The notes under the pieces are model-generated. The model was not told the origin of the DNA. It was given only the letters and a program-made list of their open reading frames with translations, and made no database searches. A stretch of 64,000 nt of DNA from Prunella strophiata (taxonomy: Eukaryota > Chordata > Aves > Passeriformes > Prunellidae). Shown piece after piece: positions 24,701 to 32,697 of the stretch. The position numbers and the translations under genes were made by a program. How positions within the stretch are numbered: the first letter of the stretch is position 1; every line of letters begins with the position of its first letter. Location: contig JAZBQD010000019.1 in NCBI GenBank assembly GCA_036583965.1, positions 3,463,006 through 3,527,005 on the forward strand, in the 5' to 3' direction.

Positions 24701-25510
24701 CATTTTTAAGTATTAATTTCTTAGACCACAAGCATCCAGGAGAGCCAGGGGGCAGAATTCAGCATATATGCAGGCTCGATTTTCTGAGAGGAAAATAAGT
24801 TGTCAAAAACTAGCCATTTTCAAAATAAAATCATACTATTTACATGCATTTACCTATTAATAATTTTATATAGAATATAAAATTGGCCATTGCTAAGCAC
24901 ACTTTAAACACATGACAGGCATCAGTTATATGCTAGATAGTATTTTAGACTGGAGTTTTTCACATCTTAAAGGAATCATAAAGGCACTTCCATTGAATAT
25001 TAATAACAAAATGCATTCCTCCTTTAGCTGCTGCAGACAAATCAGAGCAAAGTTTCATTCATACCACTGGAGCAGTGAGGAAGGTACAGCTGTATTAAGA
25101 TTTTATTGCCTTGATTTTACCACTTGGAAAGGCTGATAGGGTTTTAAATCTTAAACTTTTTTGTCAAATTAAAATGTTGACTGCTATTAAGTTTCTATGA
25201 TAATGCTACTAAACCTACTTATAATTTTTAACACTTCAAACAAAAGGTCTATAGCAATTCTTTACTTACTCTGTTTGACATTGCTGTTCTCCTGAGAGCA
25301 CAACTCCCTGGTTTCCTTGAGCTCAGAAGCTGCCCTGTCCTTGGAGAGCTGGACATTGACATCTGCCAGCCCGAGCTGCCGGCCCTTTTCGAAGAGCTTG
25401 TGCCTGTTCTCCTTCTGAAGGATGGATTTCCTGCGGGCAACCTTGGTTCTGAGGGCTTCTGTACTCAAATCCTTCTTGTACCTGCTGGCAAACTGGGAAG
25501 TAGCAGCCAT
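9671..25510 (-). CDS. DLGAP5: DLGAP5 / HURP, mitotic spindle protein, 18 coding exons
   Basis: HURP binds and bundles kinetochore microtubules near chromosomes, downstream of Ran-GTP and Aurora A, and aids chromosome congression. Eighteen coding exons were placed on the - strand, all GT/AG with consistent phases: 25510-25270, 24035-23827, 23370-23266, 22838-22790, 21101-21003, 20271-20201, 18412-18120, 17745-17627, 17547-17427, 17032-16947, 16404-16244, 15543-15451, 14025-13806, 12797-12584, 12214-12157, 11010-10857, 10511-10462 and 9793-9671. They sum to 2,466 nt, or 821 residues plus stop (human 846). Landmarks: basic N-terminus with RRKSILQKENRHK; coiled segment MLQRYKEEKELRKLQEQRER (residues about 95-115) then GVFKVGLYRP; FQPLSGLATYTVTPMSPSRA; and the GKAP-homology block (about 436-620) with RTTVGQTRLL, FKQFEGLVDNCE, DLDGFWDM and VFEAGFFRIESPVK. 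The ATG at 25510 is chosen because MAATSQFASR aligns with the human start; an upstream in-frame ATG lies in the probable intron. Confidence 0.95.
10462..10511 (-). CDS. DLGAP5: DLGAP5 coding exon 17, 50-nt exon
   Basis: The acceptor TTTTTCAG and donor ATG|GTAAGT define 50 nt coding DVPRSDLTLIDRNPFDM. The NPF tripeptide corresponds to NPF in human DLGAP5. Confidence 0.85.
10857..11010 (-). CDS. DLGAP5: DLGAP5 coding exon 16
   Basis: 154 nt, acceptor TTTTTCAG and donor ACAG|GTACTT. It codes VLGSSSSDPKAMDGMEEMEL then QDIIMCSPEKETNSAQSGE, aligning with human GMELNSSITSQDVLMSSPEK. The SPEK site is kept. Confidence 0.92.
12157..12214 (-). CDS. DLGAP5: DLGAP5 coding exon 15, 58-nt exon
   Basis: The acceptor CTTCCAG and donor AAG|GTAATC bracket 58 nt coding ISVVAEEMCLAAGTAEGNK after a split Ser. 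Similarity to human is weak; placement rests on splice sites and on phase 2-in, 0-out. Confidence 0.72.
12584..12797 (-). CDS. DLGAP5: DLGAP5 coding exon 14
   Basis: 214 nt. It codes LLTRTPGKLANPRPSIRSLL, a Pro/Ser-rich segment, and QLPTEQTPPLDKLPHGLEQ. TP and SP dipeptides are potential proline-directed phosphosites. Donor AAAG|GTAGGC. Conservation with human is low, but phases fit. Confidence 0.85.
13806..14025 (-). CDS. DLGAP5: DLGAP5 coding exon 13
   Basis: 220 nt, acceptor ATTCCAG and donor TCAG|GTAGGT. It codes KKAVPGGVPRPKVEAAARAA, then SRLASVKAALREKMKQ and VVFEAGFFRIESPVKNFSG, ending the GKAP-homology block. The Ala/Arg-rich helix parallels human AARNRLAAIKNAMRERIRQ. Confidence 0.95.
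14128..14485 (+). mobile_element. CR1 LINE fragment in DLGAP5 intron
   Basis: A sense CR1 3' region with 'ggttgtccagccctggcaca', 'ggagggatttaaaggccatg' and the 'ggttggacttggtgac' tail. It includes a (TGG)n run near 14404-14422. The insertion lies about 100 bp upstream of coding exon 13 and antisense to DLGAP5. Confidence 0.85.
15451..15543 (-). CDS. DLGAP5: DLGAP5 coding exon 12
   Basis: 31 codons, phase 0 to 0. It codes IEDVNKKFDNLVKLQDNEWQ then PLDVPSKAVVM (human IEDVIHKFNNLIKLEESGWQ). Donor ATG|GTATGA. Confidence 0.94.
16244..16404 (-). CDS. DLGAP5: DLGAP5 coding exon 11, GKAP-homology core
   Basis: 161 nt, acceptor TGCCAG and donor CAG|GTATGT. It codes AKDLIRTTVGQTRLLIGERF, then KQFEGLVDNCEFKRGEKETT and CTDLDGFWDMINFQ, the most conserved part of the protein and the basis for the family call. 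Confidence 0.97.
16947..17032 (-). CDS. DLGAP5: DLGAP5 coding exon 10
   Basis: 86 nt, acceptor TTTCAG and donor GATG|GTAAGA. It codes NILCTETERLLSQCLQWEGN then LELDISED, the start of the GKAP-homology block (human NILQSETEKLTSHCFEWDRK). Confidence 0.94.
17427..17547 (-). CDS. DLGAP5: DLGAP5 coding exon 9 with NAGNAG acceptor
   Basis: 121 nt. It codes GESDERTSTQRLNKTPPVST, and its 3' end DVPYFR aligns with human GVPYFRN. The acceptor reads TTTCAGCAG, so two AGs three bases apart are possible, with Ala included or dropped. Donor TTCAG|GTTTGG. Confidence 0.9.
17627..17745 (-). CDS. DLGAP5: DLGAP5 coding exon 8
   Basis: 119 nt, acceptor TTTCCAG and donor GGAG|GTAGGA. It codes KIFEKSSETKAQKPNLKSQT, a low-complexity Ser/Lys linker with weak similarity to human but matching phases on both sides. 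Confidence 0.82.
18120..18412 (-). CDS. DLGAP5: DLGAP5 coding exon 7
   Basis: 293 nt, the largest coding exon. It begins IISSKLEVETNTGVDPGLK and ends in the conserved RSFAPQNFVFQPLSGLATYT, then TPMSPSRANAFLTPS, a near match to human HURP. Donor CCAGT|GTAAGA, phase 2. Confidence 0.95.
18536..18715 (-). mobile_element. Diverged CR1 LINE fragment in DLGAP5 intron
   Basis: The + strand reads 'tcacagaataatgaggctgg', 'aagatcattgagtccaaccc' and onward, the reverse complement of a CR1 tail. It is more diverged than the other copies, so likely older. Confidence 0.75.
19788..19808. repeat. Poly-T tract
   Basis: About 20 T within a DLGAP5 intron, close to the CR1 tail at 19905-20018. Confidence 0.85.
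19905..20018 (+). mobile_element. CR1-like LINE 3' end in DLGAP5 intron
   Basis: 'gatgatccttgagggtctct' and 'cagtattctgtgattctat' are the terminal CR1 motif with its ATTCTGTG-type end. The remainder is diverged. Confidence 0.7.
20201..20271 (-). CDS. DLGAP5: DLGAP5 coding exon 6
   Basis: 71 nt, acceptor TTTTTGTAG and donor AAAG|GTAGGT. It codes GNQSQRKAANVGKQKKAVKP then DPIK, a Lys-rich linker that is poorly conserved. Phases (1 in, 0 out) fit both neighbours. Confidence 0.82.
21003..21101 (-). CDS. DLGAP5: DLGAP5 coding exon 5
   Basis: 99 nt, acceptor CTTGCAG and donor CTG|GTAAGT. It codes LQTAAQPAPSVRVTRAAASA and ARQVLKPTAAAA, aligning with human PTSLRMTRSATQAAKQV. It ends in a GCT (Ala) run that could vary in length. 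Confidence 0.88.
21915..21995 (-). mobile_element. CR1 LINE 3' end in DLGAP5 intron
   Basis: The + strand reads 'aatcacagaatggtttgggt', 'tggaagggaccttaaggatc' and 'ccatgggcaggga', the reverse complement of a young-looking CR1 3' end of only about 80 bp. Confidence 0.88.
22790..22838 (-). CDS. DLGAP5: DLGAP5 coding exon 4, 49-nt micro-exon
   Basis: The acceptor TTTTCACAG and donor AAAG|GTATGG define 49 nt coding AGHKQMSTAKVAEKEK and the first base of Val. It aligns to the human EKKVSDKEKKV segment. It is too short to appear as an ORF and was placed by splice sites and phase. Confidence 0.85.
23225..23252. repeat. (TA)n microsatellite next to DLGAP5 exon 3 donor
   Basis: An alternating TA tract with one internal break, self-complementary and able to fold into a hairpin. 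It lies about 15-40 nt inside the intron after the weak GTTTGT donor. Confidence 0.85.
23266..23370 (-). CDS. DLGAP5: DLGAP5 coding exon 3, symmetric with weak donor
   Basis: Exactly 35 codons, phase 0 to 0, reading AAPAFSGRITRSKAKIQEGK and so on. The RITRSKAK core matches human DLGAP5. The donor ATG|GTTTGT is weak, and a TA-repeat lies about 15-40 nt into the intron. Skipping would keep frame. Confidence 0.85.
23827..24035 (-). CDS. DLGAP5: DLGAP5 coding exon 2
   Basis: 209 nt, acceptor CTGCAG and donor AAG|GTAATA. It codes the highly charged helix MLQRYKEEKELRKLQEQRER and the strongly conserved KGVFKVGLYRP, which matches human KRGIFKVGRYRP. It ends in phase 0. Confidence 0.95.
24511..24722. 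repeat. Two-copy tandem duplication, offset 115 bp
   Basis: 'attactatcctccaataatc' and the following 'ttctgctatcaaaatactaa' occur at 24513 and again at 24628, followed by parallel 'gttaacatttttaa' blocks. The second copy carries small indels. It lies in the intron between DLGAP5 coding exons 1 and 2. Confidence 0.88.
25270..25510 (-). CDS. DLGAP5: DLGAP5 first coding exon
   Basis: It codes MAATSQFASRYKKDLSTEAL, then RRKSILQKENRHKLFEKGRQ, then LGLADVNV, the conserved basic microtubule-binding N-terminus. The donor is GTAAGT at 25269-25264, leaving phase 1. The acceptor is one of two AGs within 10 nt upstream of the ATG. Confidence 0.93.
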
Positions 25511-26057
25511 CCTGATGACCTTAGACAACAATCACAGTGATTAGGAAAACACTGTCACAGTTTGTTTGCCATTCTTGTTAAAGTTTGTTAATGTTATGAG
25601 CAAAGCTCTGAATTCTTTATTTCTGTATGTGACCAGAGAAAAAATCAAATTACAATTTCAGCAATTCCCCATTATTTTTATTCATTCCAGGGATCAGTTT
25701 GGGTGTTGAGTGGTCACCAAGTCTGGCACAGAATTGTGAGGGGACATTGCACCCCTGCCTGGGATTGGCTGGGTTCCTTTCTCCACAGCTGTTTCCCACA
25801 TTAAGGAGATGAGCAAGTAAATGACAGGGCTGTAGGACAATACTTGGAAGCAACATTCCATTTAGATTAGACCTATCTGATAACAAGGAATTTTGCCATG
25901 CAGCAGAGTACTCAGAACCAGGATGTTTCCAGGATGCAACTGCAATACAGTAGTGGTTATTTCAAGCAGAATTTTTCCCATCTTTTTTAACCCGAGGAAG
26001 AGTAAGCCAATTGTCAGTTGGTTTGCACTTGCTGTGCTGACAGAACCTAAAGAGGTT

Positions 26058-26345
26058 CTAGGAGAGGTGGAGAGGGCCTGGAATGACAGGACAAGGGGGA
26101 ATGGATGTAAACAGACAAAGGGCAGGGTTAGTTGGGGTATTGGGAAGAAATTCTTCTCTGTGAGGGTGGGAGGCCCTGGCACAGGGTGCCCAGAGAAGCT
26201 GTGGCTGCCCCTGGATCCCTGGGAGTGCCCAAGGCCAGGCTGGACATGGCTTGGAACACCCTGGACTAATGGAAGGTGCCCCTGCCCATGGCACAAGATG
26301 GGCTTTAAGGTCCCTTCCTACCCAAACCATTCTGGGATTCTCTTA
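26058..26345 (+). mobile_element. CR1 LINE fragment in DLGAP5 intron 1
   Basis: Sense CR1: 'ttgggaagaaattcttctct', 'ccctggcacagggtgcccag', 'ccctggatccctgggagtgc', ending 'ccaaaccattctgggattct'. It is antisense to DLGAP5. Confidence 0.88.
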
Positions 26346-26689
26346 TCCTCTGCATTCCCACTGAAACCTGGCTTGTCAAGGGTTTTCCACCTCAGCCATC
26401 ACACATCTCATCTTCCACCACTTACAGAAAACAGCTTTACAGTAAGCAGGGTGACAGAGCTAAACTAAACATCCAACAGTTATTAATTCATTGATAAATT
26501 AGTCATTTACTGGGGCTCCTCATCTCAGGACAGCATGCTCTGATCAAACTGAAGGAGCCATCAGTGAACTGAACAGCCTTTACAATGGTTATGCAGGATT
26601 TCTTAAAGTCCATCCCCTTCCCATCTATGTGCCACCAAAAGCCAAAAACTCAACCAGCAGCCTAGCTGGAAAACACAAATGTTATAAGA

Positions 26690-26712
26690 AAAAAAAAAAA
26701 AAAAAAAAAAAA
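26690..26712. repeat. Poly-A tract
   Basis: About 22 A in DLGAP5 intron 1. No associated retrocopy was recognised. Confidence 0.85.
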
Positions 26713-27727
26713 GCAGCAAAATAGAAAAAATGCAGAAATAAAGTAGATATATTTATGGGAAAAGCAGTCAAGGAGAGAAGCTGAGCTGCTGGAAGAAGGA
26801 ATACAGCCCAAGCCTGTTCAGATGCCATCAGTGCTGGCAGTGGCAGCTCCCTGCTCCCCACTCCATGGAAGTGGTCATGGAGGGGGAACTTGCACAGCAC
26901 CTGCAAAACCTCCTGGAATTGCTTAGAGCAGAAACCAAAAATTGCTTGGACAGAAACCAAAATCAGTGCATTGTGCTCCTTTGTTTCAGGAGAGAAAAAC
27001 AGTCAGTAGAAGTGAAAGAGCAAAGGGGAATACAAATCAAAACTCAAATCAGGGGCTGGATCTCCTCTTCACAATCCTGGATAAAGCTGGTCCATGCCAG
27101 CACCACCTGAACTGAGAATACCTCAGACTTCACCCTACATCTTACATCCCACCTTTCAGAAATTGATTAAAAATTCCAGTTAATGATGAGTGCAAAAAAC
27201 TCCACTGCAGTTCATAGGTGATATCTGCCCTGCTTTACATTTAAGTGATTAAGAGAGGTTAATTAATGAGCATCTCCAATAATCATATTTGAACTGATCC
27301 TGCTAGTAATTACACAATTAGTCATTACAGAATTGTTAGTAATTACATGGCATTATAGAAAGCCATAAAGGAAACAGTGGGAATACACCTCTGCTATCTG
27401 AGTCCTAGAAGCAGCAGGCTTTTGAGCCCAGTGGATGACAAATATTCCTCAAAGCAGCAGTTTACTCTTTACACTCATCCCTTTTCAGTACAAATTTACC
27501 CTTAATTTACCCTAAATTTACCCTTAACCTATGTTCTTTAAGTACAGCAAGGTTACCAGTGATACCTGTGGGCTCATTAAGAATGCTCAATACCCCAAAG
27601 ATGTGTTTAAAACAAAAATACCTGTCTCCTCTTCTTCCCAGGTTACTGTTCCCGTGGAATATCTTGCCCAAACAGGAGCCTAGAAGATTAATTGGTATTT
27701 AAATTGATATCAGCTCAAGTAAAGATT

Positions 27728-28142
27728 ATTAGCAAGAAAGGGACAGAGGGTTTACACAAAGGATTTGTGCCTGGTTAATGTACAGTACCAAAAATTAAAA
27801 CTAATAATTTATTTTGATAAATAACAGCAAAGGAAAAGAGACACTTTTGACCAACAACACCCTAAGAACCAAAGTGCAATATGAGCATGAACACATTCAG
27901 GTGCTCTTTTAGGCTGAATAGTGAGAAAACAGAGCAGGACATGACTATTAGCAAGAAAGGAACAGAGTGCTTACACAAAGGATTTGTGACTGGCTAACGT
28001 ACAGTACCAAAAATTAAAAGTGATAATTTATTTTTATAAATAACAACAAAGAAAATGAGACACTTTTGACTAACAACAAGAACCAAAGAGCAATACGAGC
28101 ATGAAAACATTTTAGGCTGAACAGTGAGAAAACAGAGCAGGA
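27728..28142. repeat. Two-copy tandem duplication, offset 219 bp, near DLGAP5 promoter
   Basis: 'attagcaagaaagg' at 27728 recurs at 27947. Parallel blocks follow in the same order: 'cacaaaggatttgtg', 'gtacagtaccaaaaattaaa', 'gagacacttttgac', 'gtgagaaaacagagcagga'. The second copy has lost about 23 bp. It starts roughly 350 bp inside the gene from the leader-exon donor. Confidence 0.9.
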
Positions 28143-28496
28143 AGAGCAAACATCGCTACTTTTAAAGCGGGTGGAGACTGAATAAAACCTGGGCTCAACG
28201 GTTTCGAGCCGGGTCCCGGGAGTCGGAGCGGACTGCGGGGCACAGCCCAGACCCCGCTGTGAGGGGTCAGCCCAGGACTGTCCCCTCAGCCCCGTCCCCG
28301 CCAGCGCCTCCGGGTGCTCCCACCCCAACTCAGAGAAGAAGCACCGCTGCCAGCCCACCGCCAGGCGAGACCCCCACGCCGGGACCCCTTACGGAGCACA
28401 TTAGCGGGCAGCCACGGTGCTGTGACCCCTCAGAGCCCCTCCAGGACTCGCGAATCCCGCCCCGGGACCCCCGATCGCCCCCGGGCCCGCCATTAC

Positions 28497-28545
28497 CTGC
28501 CCCGGCCCCGCGCGCCGCGCAGCCCCCTCCGCGCGCCGCCCCGCC
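28497..28545 (-). other. DLGAP5: DLGAP5 non-coding exon 1, start approximate
   Basis: On the - strand GGGGCAG|GTAATGG at 28497/28496 gives a donor for a short GC-rich leader exon just downstream of the CCAAT/CHR cluster. The 5' end is inferred. Confidence 0.5.
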
Positions 28546-28550
28546 TCGCT

Positions 28551-28556
28551 TTCAAA
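28551..28556 (-). promoter_or_regulatory. DLGAP5: CHR element TTTGAA with CDE-like GGCGGG
   Basis: On the - strand the order is CCAAT, 18 nt containing GGCGGG, then TTTGAA. In G2/M genes the CHR recruits DREAM (repression in G0/G1) and MMB-FOXM1 (activation in G2/M), which fits HURP's mitotic role. The motif match is seen; function is inferred. Confidence 0.65.
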
Positions 28557-28574
28557 TCTCACCCGCCAACGCTC

Positions 28575-28736
28575 ATTGGCCAGCGCTGCCCGCCCGCTCG
28601 CATTGGCGTCACCTGCGGGCGGTGATTGGCAGCGCCGGAACCCCAAAGCGGGCTGCTTTATTGGTCGCCCGATGGCCGCTCTTATTTTCCATTGGCTGTT
28701 AGGAAGATTCCCCGCCCAAGCTTGTCGCTTCATTGG
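28575..28736 (-). promoter_or_regulatory. DLGAP5: Array of six CCAAT boxes (NF-Y sites)
   Basis: ATTGG on the + strand, that is CCAAT on the - strand, occurs at 28575, 28602, 28625, 28660, 28691 and 28732. Start-to-start spacings are 27, 23, 35, 31 and 41 bp. All six share the orientation of DLGAP5 transcription. Several NF-Y sites about 30 bp apart just upstream of a CHR are typical of mitotic gene promoters. Confidence 0.8.
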
Positions 28737-28939
28737 CTGGCGGAGTGAGGGAGGTGAAGCCGCTGAGAGCGAGGGGGCGAGGCTTGCCCTTGGCGTCCCG
28801 CGGGGGCGCTAAAATGGCGGCGGGGGTCACCGGTGCCTGAGGGTGGCCTCTGTCCGGGGTCACCTGGCAGCAGTTTGGGTTTGCAAAGCCCTCACTGCCA
28901 CCGGGACTCAGGGGACAGCGATGAGCCCTCCCACCACAC

Positions 28940-29395
28940 ACAGAATCCCTGACCGGACAAGGCTGGAAGGGGCCACAGTGGCTCATCTGGTCCAATCTCC
29001 CTGCTCCACCAGGGACGTCCCAGGGCGCAGGATTGTGTCCAGATGGCTCCGGAATATCCCCAGTGAGGGAGACTCCACACCCTCTCTGGTCTCTGTTCAG
29101 GGCTTGATCATTGCACAGGGAAGTTCTTCCATGTTCAGGTGGAACTTGTGGGCATCAGTTTCTGGTGCCATTGCTGCCCCCCGGAGCAGAGCCTGGTGTA
29201 TCTCTGAGCCCTTCCTGCAGACAGGGACAGACGAGGACCATGGCCCCTCTGCAGGTGGAACAGCCCCAGCTCCCTCAGCCTTTCCTGGGCAGGGAGAATG
29301 CTCCAGGTCCCGCTGTCCTCCTGCCCTGCAGCCACTCCAGGAGCTCGGCGTCTCTCCTGAAGCGGGGAGCCCACAAGGTCTGTGTCCACACCTTA
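28940..29395 (-). mobile_element. CR1 LINE fragment upstream of DLGAP5
   Basis: The + strand carries reverse-complement CR1: 'ccaggatt'-like and 'ggagactccacaccctctct' blocks, then 'acagccccagctccctcagc', 'gggcagggagaatgctccag'. Its proximal edge is about 200 bp from the six-CCAAT promoter. Open frames on both strands here are CR1 shadows. Confidence 0.8.
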
Positions 29396-32385
29396 ATAAT
29401 ACCCGCACTGTGCCGCCTCCTGAGGAGCCGCAGCCGGGTCTCCACAGGTCTGAAAAGGCCACAAACACGTTATTAAAGTGGTTTTTATTAACAACCCTTC
29501 ATTCCCTGCCATACCCGCACCGCACCAACCCCGCGGTTTGCTGGGGTGGGTTGCGTTTAACACAATTCTCAGCTACTGGAAGTTCTGTGTTTGTTTATAG
29601 GTGGTAACCTGGGAAATTCAAATGCTGGCGGGGGAACCATCCGCTTGGTGGCAGTGCAAAAATGGGGACGACGTTTGGAGGAAAAAAAAACCAAAAGTAC
29701 TTGGAAACGGGAAAACTGCTGAGTAGCAGGAGCGGTGGTCAGCGGTGAGCAGCCTGAAAATGCGGGATCCCCTCTGGCATTACACGAATATATAATTAAT
29801 TTTGTATATAAAGGCGATTTTAAGACAGCAATAAATGGATTAAGCACCACAGTAAAAGCACAGAGCTGCTCCCCACGGCAGCGATCAGAGTGAGTGGCTC
29901 TGGGCATCCCAGATTGGAGCAGCAGGACAAGTCACCCCATTTCTGCACAGGCTGACAAAGGTTACAGCAAAGGTCACAAATATTGACCATCCAGCCTAAT
30001 CCTACAGTCATTTATCTGCTGGAGATAATAAAAGATCAGCATGGAGGTTATTGAGTGCTGCCAAAGTGATGGTTTGGAAAAGATCCAATTAAACAGAACC
30101 ACAGGAGCTCAGATCTGTGGAGTGTACAGAGCCCAGTCCAATGCAGCCCTTGGGGTTTGCTGATTTTTCTTTCTCCACTTTTTCTCCTATGGCAGTGGAA
30201 TTTGAGGACATCAGCAATTCTATCCTTATATCAGGATATAGTCCAATGATGTGAGCCATGATGAAACATAAGTTTTAGGGAGAAAGTGAGTTTAGGAGTG
30301 TCATCATTTCAACCAAAAATCGGTTTTTTTTCTTACAGCATACCTGAATATGCTGAAACAATACTTGTTTGCTCCTTGGAGCATCTGGACTGGCACCTTT
30401 GCTCATTTCCACTCTTCTGGGTGTCCATAGAGAATTTGGGAAGCTTTGCTACAGCCTGGGCTTAATCTCAGGAGCTCAAGTAACAACAGGAGTGATAACA
30501 CACTTGAGGAACCTGAGTACCTGCCCTGGGTTTGCTGTGCACCTCTGCAGGTGTTACCTGAGCCAGGTAGGTTACAGCCAGAATGGGTTTCCTTAACTTG
30601 CTTCCACTGACAATATTTAGGTCATCACAAGGGCCTTGGTGTGCTTGAATAATGCCATGATTTCAAAGTGTTGCAATGTCACTTAAGATAAAACACTCAA
30701 ATCAGGTGTTTTACAGCCAAATTCCTGATTGCTACTGATTTTATTGGGCTAAGAGAAATATTGTGTTAAGAGAAATAAACATATTACCATTTCATAGAAA
30801 TAAACAAGGGATTTGAATTTCTAAACTCATTATCCTGTGCACATATTAGCCATGCCTGAAAGGTTGAATTCCTTGTTCTCACACAAACCTGATGATTTTA
30901 TGATAATATCCCACTTTAGCCATGGAGCTTTGAGAACCAATTTGAATTTCTTTATTTCTTGGCAATATAACTGTCATTATCCCATACATTTTGTACTGAG
31001 GAGATCATTACGTGGCAATCTCCTAACTTGCTCTTTCTGCTCTTCATTCCTTCACACAGAATATTATTCTTTGTGAAGGTGATTCTCCCTACCCTTGCAA
31101 AAATCAAGTGCAATATGTGTGTAGGGAAATCTATCCTAAAACTTAGCCCTGCAATAATTACATTTTCTGATTATGTTTTTGGTGAGAGTACAGGTGAATG
31201 GAGTTATAAAGCTGTACCCCACAGGCACTTGCCTGCAGTCAAAGAAAATCCTCTGTAGGCAAAATAAGACACTGCAAAGGGCACAGGTTGCCAAATTAAA
31301 TTGATAACTTCTCAATAAAGTATTGAACAGCAAATTCATTATGATGCATTGGCTGCTGTTCCCACTTCTGCTCAGGCTTTTCACCTGAAGTGGTTGCTAG
31401 TTTAAAAACCAGAACAAATTCTAGGAGCAGAAAATAGAAGTGAAAATCCTGTCTTTGAGCAGCTAGGGAACACAGTTAAGCCTCTTGCTCTGTTCTGTGA
31501 GGTTTATTTTGCTCTGCAGCCCATTTTTACCAGGAATGGCAGGAATGAGGCACCCCCAGTGCCTCAGCCTGTCCCCTGGGAGGATGCCATGGTCCAAGCA
31601 GGTAGAGAGAGAAGTTTGGACTCCTGGATGAGCCTGGAGGGTGTCTTCCCTTCCCTGGGTATTTCTCCACCACCCAGATCAGCACATACAACAAATAACA
31701 TCAAATGCAACCTTGACACCCACGGTGTTAAACAGAAATTGTTACTGCTCCAATCCTTCAAAGAGCACTGACAGACTCCTAAAGCCCAGCGTGTGGGCCT
31801 GGGATCCTGAGCTGATGGAAACACCTACACTGTGCAAAGTGATCTAACACAGCCCTCCTTTGATGTTTCCTGCTCTCTGCTCCCAGGTGGGAGTTTCCAC
31901 TTGCCCTTGGGAAGTGTCTCTCTCTGGACTATAAATAGAAGGACAAGGTACCTGACTCTGGAGATTCTATTGCACTCTGGCAGCTGATACCCAAAAGCTG
32001 GATGTTGTAGCACATTTATGAGCTCCCAGCTTTCACAAAAATGCAAACTAGCAATGTCAGCATGCAAAGTGCACTTGGGAACACAGCCTGAGTGGTTTTG
32101 TCTCAGCATATCTGTACATGCTTTGTTATTTATGGGGTGTTTACACCAAATGTTCCCTGCTGCTACAGATTTCACTCACAAACCTGCTCCAGCACTGCAG
32201 GTGAAAGCATCCTCAGCTGGCTTCTTTCTTCAAAGCCCAAGGCCACATCCTTAAGGATATCACACTTCTTTCCAAACAGACTCAACCCTTCTTAGTTTTT
32301 CTTCCATGGCAAAGAGGGGAGTGGGAATTAACCCCAGAAGAAATGCTGGATTCAACCATAAGCCAACCATAAGCTGAGTTGAGAC

Positions 32386-32389
<4 letters not shown>

Positions 32390-32435
<46 letters not shown>
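32390..32435. repeat. 46-base T homopolymer
   Basis: The longest homopolymer in the window, uninterrupted. Flanks do not reveal a retrocopy: there is no poly(A) hexamer on the - strand next to it. Confidence 0.95.
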
Positions 32436-32649
32436 CTTGTTTCCAGGGACTTTGAGTGGGTTGCTTTGAGGAAATTGTGTTTTTATCCCCTTGAGCCAAA
32501 GCAGTTGAAGAAACCACTTAGTGGGGTGGGATTAGATGGAGTCTCAGCAGCAGGAAGTAGGTTTCTGAGTTAGGCCAAGACCATTACATTTTCCTCTGAA
32601 AATAGCATCCTTTTCCCTACTTGCACAATAATTCCAGTGTGGGGTTGTG

Positions 32650-32697
32650 GTTTTTTTTTGTTTGTTTGTTTGTTTGTTTGTTTTGTTTGTTTTTTTT
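32650..32697. repeat. (TTTG)n microsatellite
   Basis: T run followed by about six TTTG units and another T run. It produces spurious Phe/Val/Cys/Leu open frames. Confidence 0.9.

Larger units (their letters stand above)
25521..28496 (-). other. DLGAP5: DLGAP5 intron 1
   Basis: This joins the CpG-island leader exon (donor at 28496) to the ATG exon. It contains the CR1 copy at 26058-26345, a poly-A run and the 219-bp tandem duplication at 27728-28142. No further exon was identified. Confidence 0.6.
28200..28860 (-). promoter_or_regulatory. DLGAP5: CpG island, DLGAP5 promoter
   Basis: A sharp rise in G+C and CpG flanked by AT-rich DNA. It contains the leader-exon donor at 28496, the CHR-like TTTGAA, and six CCAAT boxes in one orientation. 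It is TATA-less. The start site should lie between the CHR (28551) and the donor. Confidence 0.8.

Noticed and set aside
28843..29607. 254-residue + strand open frame and opposing frames
   Set aside because: The sequence is reverse-complement CR1 3' region, and the residues show no protein family.
32379..32573. Poly-Phe or poly-Lys open frames around the long T run
   Set aside because: Pure homopolymer translation, not a gene.
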